A DNA stretch of 64,000 nucleotides from a virus. Within the stretch, counting starts at the first letter, position 1, and each line of letters begins with the position of its first letter. Below the pieces are notes generated by a model, which worked only from the letters and a program-made list of their open reading frames with translations, had not been told where the DNA came from and did no database searches. The translations under genes were made by a program, and so were the position numbers. This document shows, piece by piece, positions 60,577-64,000 of this stretch. The stretch lies in the IMG/VR virus record IMGVR_UViG_3300025646_000031, positions 1-64,000 of that record. The stretch is one strand, 5' to 3'.

Positions 60577-61962
60577 ATGAAAAGTTTTTCAGAGTTCAAT
60601 AATATACCAACCAAGTTAGACTTACCGAAAGTTCAACTTCGTGAGTTAACAGTTTCTCCATACTACACACAAAGAGGTCAAGCGAACCCATACTACGACC
60701 TAGACATTAAATTAGATGTAGTACAACAAACAGTAGGCAAAGGTGAGATTAAATTTAGAAATGTTGAGAACCCTAGTGGTCAAGAACTATTATCAATCGG
60801 TAATGGAAAGTATTTCTTTCAAATAGAACTAGACGGAAAAGAAACACCTTACTATGTCAGAACAACCAAGTCTGCAGTTAAAAGTCATTTTGGTATGAAA
60901 CAAAGAAAAAATTCTACTGCTTCTTCAAATGTCAATGAATTATTAACTGTATATTTTCTTTTGCACACAAATGAATTAAAAATGGATGCTAAAGAATGGG
61001 AGTTAACAGTTACCAAAAAGAGTGGCGCTACAGGTGTTTTACTTGGTGATGGTGGCAAACTTACTTACGATCAATTGATATCTTTATTAGATGAAGATGA
61101 AACTGCTGAAAGAGACATAAAAATTGGTATGTCAAATGCAGTTGCTGTGTTAAATGATCTTGCAGGTAGTTCTATAAAGAATGTCTACTGGACACCTAGA
61201 GCAAAACCAGGTGGTATAAGTAAGAATAATCCTTCAGATGTAATAGTAGAAACTGATGCAGGTTTCATAGGATATTCAAACAAGATATCTGCTGGAAAAG
61301 ATATGACTCCTAAAATGAATGCATCTATTGTTGCTCAGTTTGAAAAACTAGGAGATAGTAGACAAATCAAAACAATTCAGAATTTTATAGACAACTCCTT
61401 GGACTTTGCTATATCTAACATTAAAGATAAGACAGTTAAAAAAGAAGTTGTTGTAAAATTTCAATCAGCTTTACATAGAGACAAATACACTGAAAGCGGT
61501 TCTAAGAAAAACTTTCATGCATTAGGAGTATTATTTACTACAAACAATCTTAATTTTTATGCAGACGATTTTTACTATCCTTTCAGAAACAATCTTATTT
61601 CTCTAGTATCTAAACATTTTAGTAATTCTACAAACTTATTGTACATGTTGAACACAATGGGATACTACACATATCCAGATGCGAACTCTACTCCATGTCC
61701 ATACAAATTATTAATAGGTTCAGAAAGTAAATCAACAATCAAAGATGTTGGTTCAAACGAAGAACTGAGAGCATTATTTTTAAACAAAGACGCCAGAAAA
61801 TTGACAGGTATTAAAGTTGACTATACACAAGGTCAACAATCGTTTAGAGTTTCTTTTACATTCAATAGAAAAAGTTATACATTGCCCATAACACTAAGAA
61901 CAAGAAGTGCTGGTGGTTGGGCAGGAAAAGCACTATACATGTCATCATCAGGAATAATATAA
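60577..61962 (+). CDS. Unknown protein, possible PD-(D/E)xK-type nuclease
   Basis: 461 residues. A helix with 'SSNVNELLTVYFLLHTNEL' (Glu121) precedes, by 100 residues, 'NPSDVIVETDAGFIGYSNKI', where Asp221, a beta hairpin and Ser234-x-Lys236 resemble the core of a PD-(D/E)xK nuclease with Ser replacing the usual Glu. 'ISAGKDMTPKMNASIVAQF' follows. A C-terminal strand domain ends 'TYTLPITLRTR'-like (actual 'YTLPITLRTRSAGGW'). It lies between gp46 and peptide deformylase with its own promoter box. No family name is recognised, so the nuclease idea is a motif-level inference. Confidence 0.5.
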   Translation: MKSFSEFNNIPTKLDLPKVQLRELTVSPYYTQRGQANPYYDLDIKLDVVQQTVGKGEIKFRNVENPSGQELLSIGNGKYFFQIELDGKETPYYVRTTKSAVKSHFGMKQRKNSTASSNVNELLTVYFLLHTNELKMDAKEWELTVTKKSGATGVLLGDGGKLTYDQLISLLDEDETAERDIKIGMSNAVAVLNDLAGSSIKNVYWTPRAKPGGISKNNPSDVIVETDAGFIGYSNKISAGKDMTPKMNASIVAQFEKLGDSRQIKTIQNFIDNSLDFAISNIKDKTVKKEVVVKFQSALHRDKYTESGSKKNFHALGVLFTTNNLNFYADDFYYPFRNNLISLVSKHFSNSTNLLYMLNTMGYYTYPDANSTPCPYKLLIGSESKSTIKDVGSNEELRALFLNKDARKLTGIKVDYTQGQQSFRVSFTFNRKSYTLPITLRTRSAGGWAGKALYMSSSGII

Positions 61963-62591
61963 TGTATCAATTAGTAGAAGAAGCAAGTAAAGTATTACGA
62001 ACACCACCAGAGTTATTTGACTTTGAGAAAGACGGAGATAAGGCACAAGAGATTGCCGATAAGATGTCTGAAGCAATGATCAAGTTTGGTGGTATAGGAT
62101 TGTCTGCAAATCAGGTAGGTTTGAATTATAGAATGTTTGTGATGAAAACAGAAGATAAGGGCATCGTACCTTTCTTCAATCCAGAACTCACAAGAGTATC
62201 ACAAGATACTGATATGATGAAAGAGGGTTGTTTATCATTTCCAGATATCTATTTAATGATTACTAGATCAAAAGTGATTGAACTTAAGTATCAAGATGTA
62301 AAGGGCGAAGAACATACACTTATGTTGAATGGACTTGCAGCTAGATGTGTACAACATGAAATAGATCACTTAAACGGAATACTGTTTTTACAAAGAGCCT
62401 CTAGATTGAAACTTGAGAGAGCATTGAAAGCAAGACCAAAAGAACAAAAGAAAAGAATTGAATTTGAAAAAAGAATGGCAATTGCCAAATATCTTAAAAA
62501 GATAGAAGATGAAAAGGCACAAAAGAATGAATCAAAAAGTGAAGTTCCAGATCCTGTCAGTGAAACAATCACTGAGTCTACAGGAAGCTAA
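61962..62591 (+). CDS. def: Peptide deformylase
   Basis: 209 residues from the ATG at 61962, overlapping the previous stop by one base; an in-frame start at 61917 lies in the preceding gene. Motif 1 'GIGLSANQVG' (44-53), motif 2 'EGCLSFP' (88-94, metal ligand Cys90) and motif 3 'QHEIDHLNG' (131-139, ligands His132 and His136, catalytic Glu133) are intact. The C-terminal 50 residues are a charged tail. The family removes formyl groups from nascent proteins. Marine T4-like phages commonly carry it. Confidence 0.95.
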   Translation: MYQLVEEASKVLRTPPELFDFEKDGDKAQEIADKMSEAMIKFGGIGLSANQVGLNYRMFVMKTEDKGIVPFFNPELTRVSQDTDMMKEGCLSFPDIYLMITRSKVIELKYQDVKGEEHTLMLNGLAARCVQHEIDHLNGILFLQRASRLKLERALKARPKEQKKRIEFEKRMAIAKYLKKIEDEKAQKNESKSEVPDPVSETITESTGS

Positions 62592-63156
62592 ATCTGTAAT
62601 AGATTACCATATTGCAAATAAACATCTTAGATCGATAGGTGACGGTTCGGATTATCGTGCAATCAACAAAATTCATATAAAGAAACTTCACATTAGAGAC
62701 ATACTTAACCGATTGGAACAGATTGCAATCGGCGAAATTAAAAAACATACAGACGATACAGTATTCACCGAAATGTGTAATATAACTGAATGGTCTATCG
62801 GTGGTGTTCAAGAACCACATACAGATTTATATTCATCACATGAACTAAGAAATGAGGTCGAAAATGACGGTTCTCGTGCATGGACAGCAATCATATATCT
62901 AAATACTAATTATCGTGGTGGTAGAACATACTTTCCAAAATCTCAATACAATCCAGTAGAATACATACATAATCCACAACCACAGGAGATGATTCTCTTT
63001 GAAGGCATACATCATTTACACGGTGTAGAAAAAGTTCGTGGCAACAGTCGTCATACTATTGCAATCTGGTTCACCAAAAATCCTAAAAAGATAATGACTG
63101 ATTTGATCACAGAGGATTTAAGTTTAGATCAAATTTCATTGAGATATCCTAAATGA
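62527..63156 (+). CDS. 2OG-Fe(II) oxygenase (P4H-like)
   Basis: 209 residues from the ATG at 62527; an in-frame ATG at 62509 is an alternative. Both starts lie inside the end of the deformylase gene, giving an unusually long overlap of 65 nt. 'WSIGGVQEPHTDLYSSHE' holds His98 and Asp100, 'WTAIIYLNTNYRGGRTYFPK' is the P4H core strand, 'MILFEGIHHLHGVEKVRG' gives His165, and Arg175 binds 2-oxoglutarate. Closest by eye to prolyl 4-hydroxylase catalytic domains. Overlaps the next gene by ATGA. Confidence 0.88.
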   Translation: MNQKVKFQILSVKQSLSLQEAKSVIDYHIANKHLRSIGDGSDYRAINKIHIKKLHIRDILNRLEQIAIGEIKKHTDDTVFTEMCNITEWSIGGVQEPHTDLYSSHELRNEVENDGSRAWTAIIYLNTNYRGGRTYFPKSQYNPVEYIHNPQPQEMILFEGIHHLHGVEKVRGNSRHTIAIWFTKNPKKIMTDLITEDLSLDQISLRYPK

Positions 63157-63587
63157 TAGATTTTTATGATGGCAATATCAACTCATTACTCGAATGGATA
63201 AAAACAGGCAAATACGAAACAGAAAATGCACCTGAACCATATTGGTCTTGGGTCTATGAAAGGTTGCCTGTAAAGTCAAACATTACACATGGTGTAGGGA
63301 AAATGAATGAACAATCTCCATATTTTGGTGATTGGTCTATACCATATCCACATGTACATACACGAAGTATGAAGTGGGATTCAAGAGTCTTCACCATTCT
63401 CACATATCTTGTTGCACCAGAAAAGGGTGGTGAGTTTGCATTAGGCGGTTTAAGTCCTAATGATCCATATCAAGATATCACAATCAAACCTGGACTTACC
63501 ATAGGTTCTTATGCAAATGTATGGCATGGGGTAAGACCAGTTCTTAAAGGCGAAAGAATCGTACTATTTACGATAGGTCATCCCTAA
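63153..63587 (+). CDS. Compact 2OG-oxygenase-like protein
   Basis: 144 residues, small for the family. 'IPYPHVHTRSMKWDSRVFTI' offers His67/His69 and Asp76, 'LTYLVAPEKGGEFALGG' is the core strand, and 'SYANVWHGVRPVLKGERIVL' gives distal His125 and Arg135. All the oxygenase elements may be present in minimal form, but the first motif is atypical, so a cupin-like or inactive variant is possible. Confidence 0.6.
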   Translation: MIDFYDGNINSLLEWIKTGKYETENAPEPYWSWVYERLPVKSNITHGVGKMNEQSPYFGDWSIPYPHVHTRSMKWDSRVFTILTYLVAPEKGGEFALGGLSPNDPYQDITIKPGLTIGSYANVWHGVRPVLKGERIVLFTIGHP

Positions 63588-63591
63588 ACCA

Positions 63592-63616
63592 TTGATCCTA
63601 TAAGGTTTTTTAGGGG
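63592..63616 (+). terminator. Possible terminator before early promoter
   Basis: CCCTAAACC just at the end of the oxygenase gene can pair with GGTTTTTTAGGG near 63604-63615, with three extra T bulged. Imperfect, so low confidence. Confidence 0.3.
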
Positions 63617-63646
63617 TTGACAATAGACCTCTTTTTTTGTTATCCT
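63617..63646 (+). promoter_or_regulatory. Sigma70-type early promoter 1
   Basis: TTGACA (63617-63622), 18-base spacer, TATCCT (63641-63646). Preceded by GGGG and followed by ATAGACC in common with promoter 2. Confidence 0.75.
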
Positions 63647-63680
63647 ATTCACATGATGAGAAATAAAAAAGGAGATATAA

Positions 63681-63884
63681 ATGTCACATCCAAATAATCA
63701 AGCACTTGCAGACAGAGCTGTAGATGATGCAGTAGAACTGGTTGCAAGTTTCAGTGATAATAAAGTAAAACAAGTTCTTCACCTTAACTATGGAGTTAGG
63801 GATGGTGATAGAGACGACCTAATAGAATTCATTGCAAATGATTTCTTCTACGACTACATGAATGCCCCTACACCAGTTGGTTGA
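63681..63884 (+). CDS. Small conserved early protein
   Basis: 67 residues with a strong AAGGAGAT ribosome site. 'NNQALADRAVDDAVELVASF' and 'YGVRDGDRDDLIEFIANDFF' make an acidic, helical protein of a type frequent in early regions of marine T4-like phages. Function unknown. It is flanked by two near-identical early promoters. Confidence 0.6.
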   Translation: MSHPNNQALADRAVDDAVELVASFSDNKVKQVLHLNYGVRDGDRDDLIEFIANDFFYDYMNAPTPVG

Positions 63885-63890
63885 TAGGGG

Positions 63891-63920
63891 TTGACAATAG
63901 ACCACATTTTTTGATACCAT
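63891..63920 (+). promoter_or_regulatory. Sigma70-type early promoter 2
   Basis: TTGACA (63891-63896), 18-base spacer, TACCAT (63915-63920). The stretch GGGGTTGACAATAGACC is identical to promoter 1. The ATG at 63927 follows by 6 nt. Confidence 0.72.
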
Positions 63921-63926
63921 TATATT

Positions 63927-64000
63927 ATGAATGAGAATCTAAGAACACAAAAAGACAATCTTGCCAAATTAATGGCAACTGAAAATTTAACAATCGTGCA
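63927..64000 (+). CDS. Start of an early gene cut by the window end
   Basis: 24 complete codons are visible: 'MNENLRTQKDNLAKLMATEN' then LTIV. The 'LAKLMATENL' text resembles the N-terminus of conserved marine T4-like proteins that I associate with a metallopeptidase-like family, but too little remains to decide. A second ATG at 63931 is out of frame. No Shine-Dalgarno is present. Confidence 0.4.
   Translation, partial: MNENLRTQKDNLAKLMATENLTIV

Noticed and set aside
61917-61961. Upstream start for peptide deformylase
   Set aside because: It lies inside the preceding gene, and the ATG at 61962 begins the usual deformylase N-terminus.

Overview
The window is a contiguous piece of the structural and replication/late-control region of an AT-rich (by eye about two thirds A+T) T4-like marine myovirus. 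It carries the T4 morphogenesis set in recognisable order (gp48, gp53, gp27-like, gp5, gp25, gp6, gp7, gp8; then gp13 to gp23), a uvsY/uvsW pair, the late sigma factor gp55, gp47/gp46, peptide deformylase, and about eighteen copies of the T4 late promoter TATAAATA or close variants. Low GC, several 2-oxoglutarate oxygenases, a DUF4815-type wedge/fibre protein and a DUF6065-type protein match marine T4-like phages of SAR11 (Pelagibacter) or cyanobacteria. No photosynthesis gene is visible, so a pelagiphage-type host is my preferred but unproven guess.

Layout. 1-1745 (minus): gp54-like tail-tube initiator (cut by the window edge), a gp2-like protein and the head-completion nuclease gp4. 1779-22369 (plus): baseplate (gp48, gp53, hub gp27-like and gp5, unknown helical protein, gp25, gp6, small fibre, gp7, gp8, a 2209-residue DUF4815 protein, a small coiled-coil protein). 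22362-35200: a large tail-fibre/adhesin cassette of modular beta-rich fibres, one with a C-terminal S74 self-cleaving chaperone, interleaved with four genes made of Tyr/Pro/Gln-rich 8+10-residue tandem repeats; one of the four ends in a Hint self-processing domain. 35242-39702: glycosyltransferase fusion, unknown protein, two 2OG-Fe(II) oxygenases and a DUF6065-like protein. 39720-52690: small membrane protein, neck (gp13, 14, 15), terminase (gp16, 17), sheath and tube (gp18, 19), portal and prohead (gp20, two small core candidates, gp21, gp22, gp23). 52779-57103: small protein, a second tube-fold protein, UvsY, 2OG oxygenase, UvsW, Sm-like protein and three tiny membrane proteins. 57235-63587: gp55, gp47, gp46, putative nuclease, peptide deformylase, two more 2OG-type proteins. 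63617-64000: two sigma70-type early promoters driving a small protein and a gene that leaves the window.

How it works together. gp55 made from 57235 would recognise the TATAAATA sites that precede most structural operons. UvsY, UvsW and gp46/47 supply recombination-dependent replication that feeds the gp16/gp17 packaging motor. The most unusual content is the 23.7-35.2 kb adhesin cassette: repetitive Pro/Tyr-rich proteins, a Hint domain, an S74 domain, and next door a glycosyltransferase plus prolyl-hydroxylase-like oxygenases. I propose, as inference only, a self-processing and possibly post-translationally modified fibre/adhesin system.

No stretch longer than 300 bases lacks a gene. The longest gap (26319-26464) is a structured leader. 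I saw no tRNA, rRNA, CRISPR, integrase or insertion sequence.
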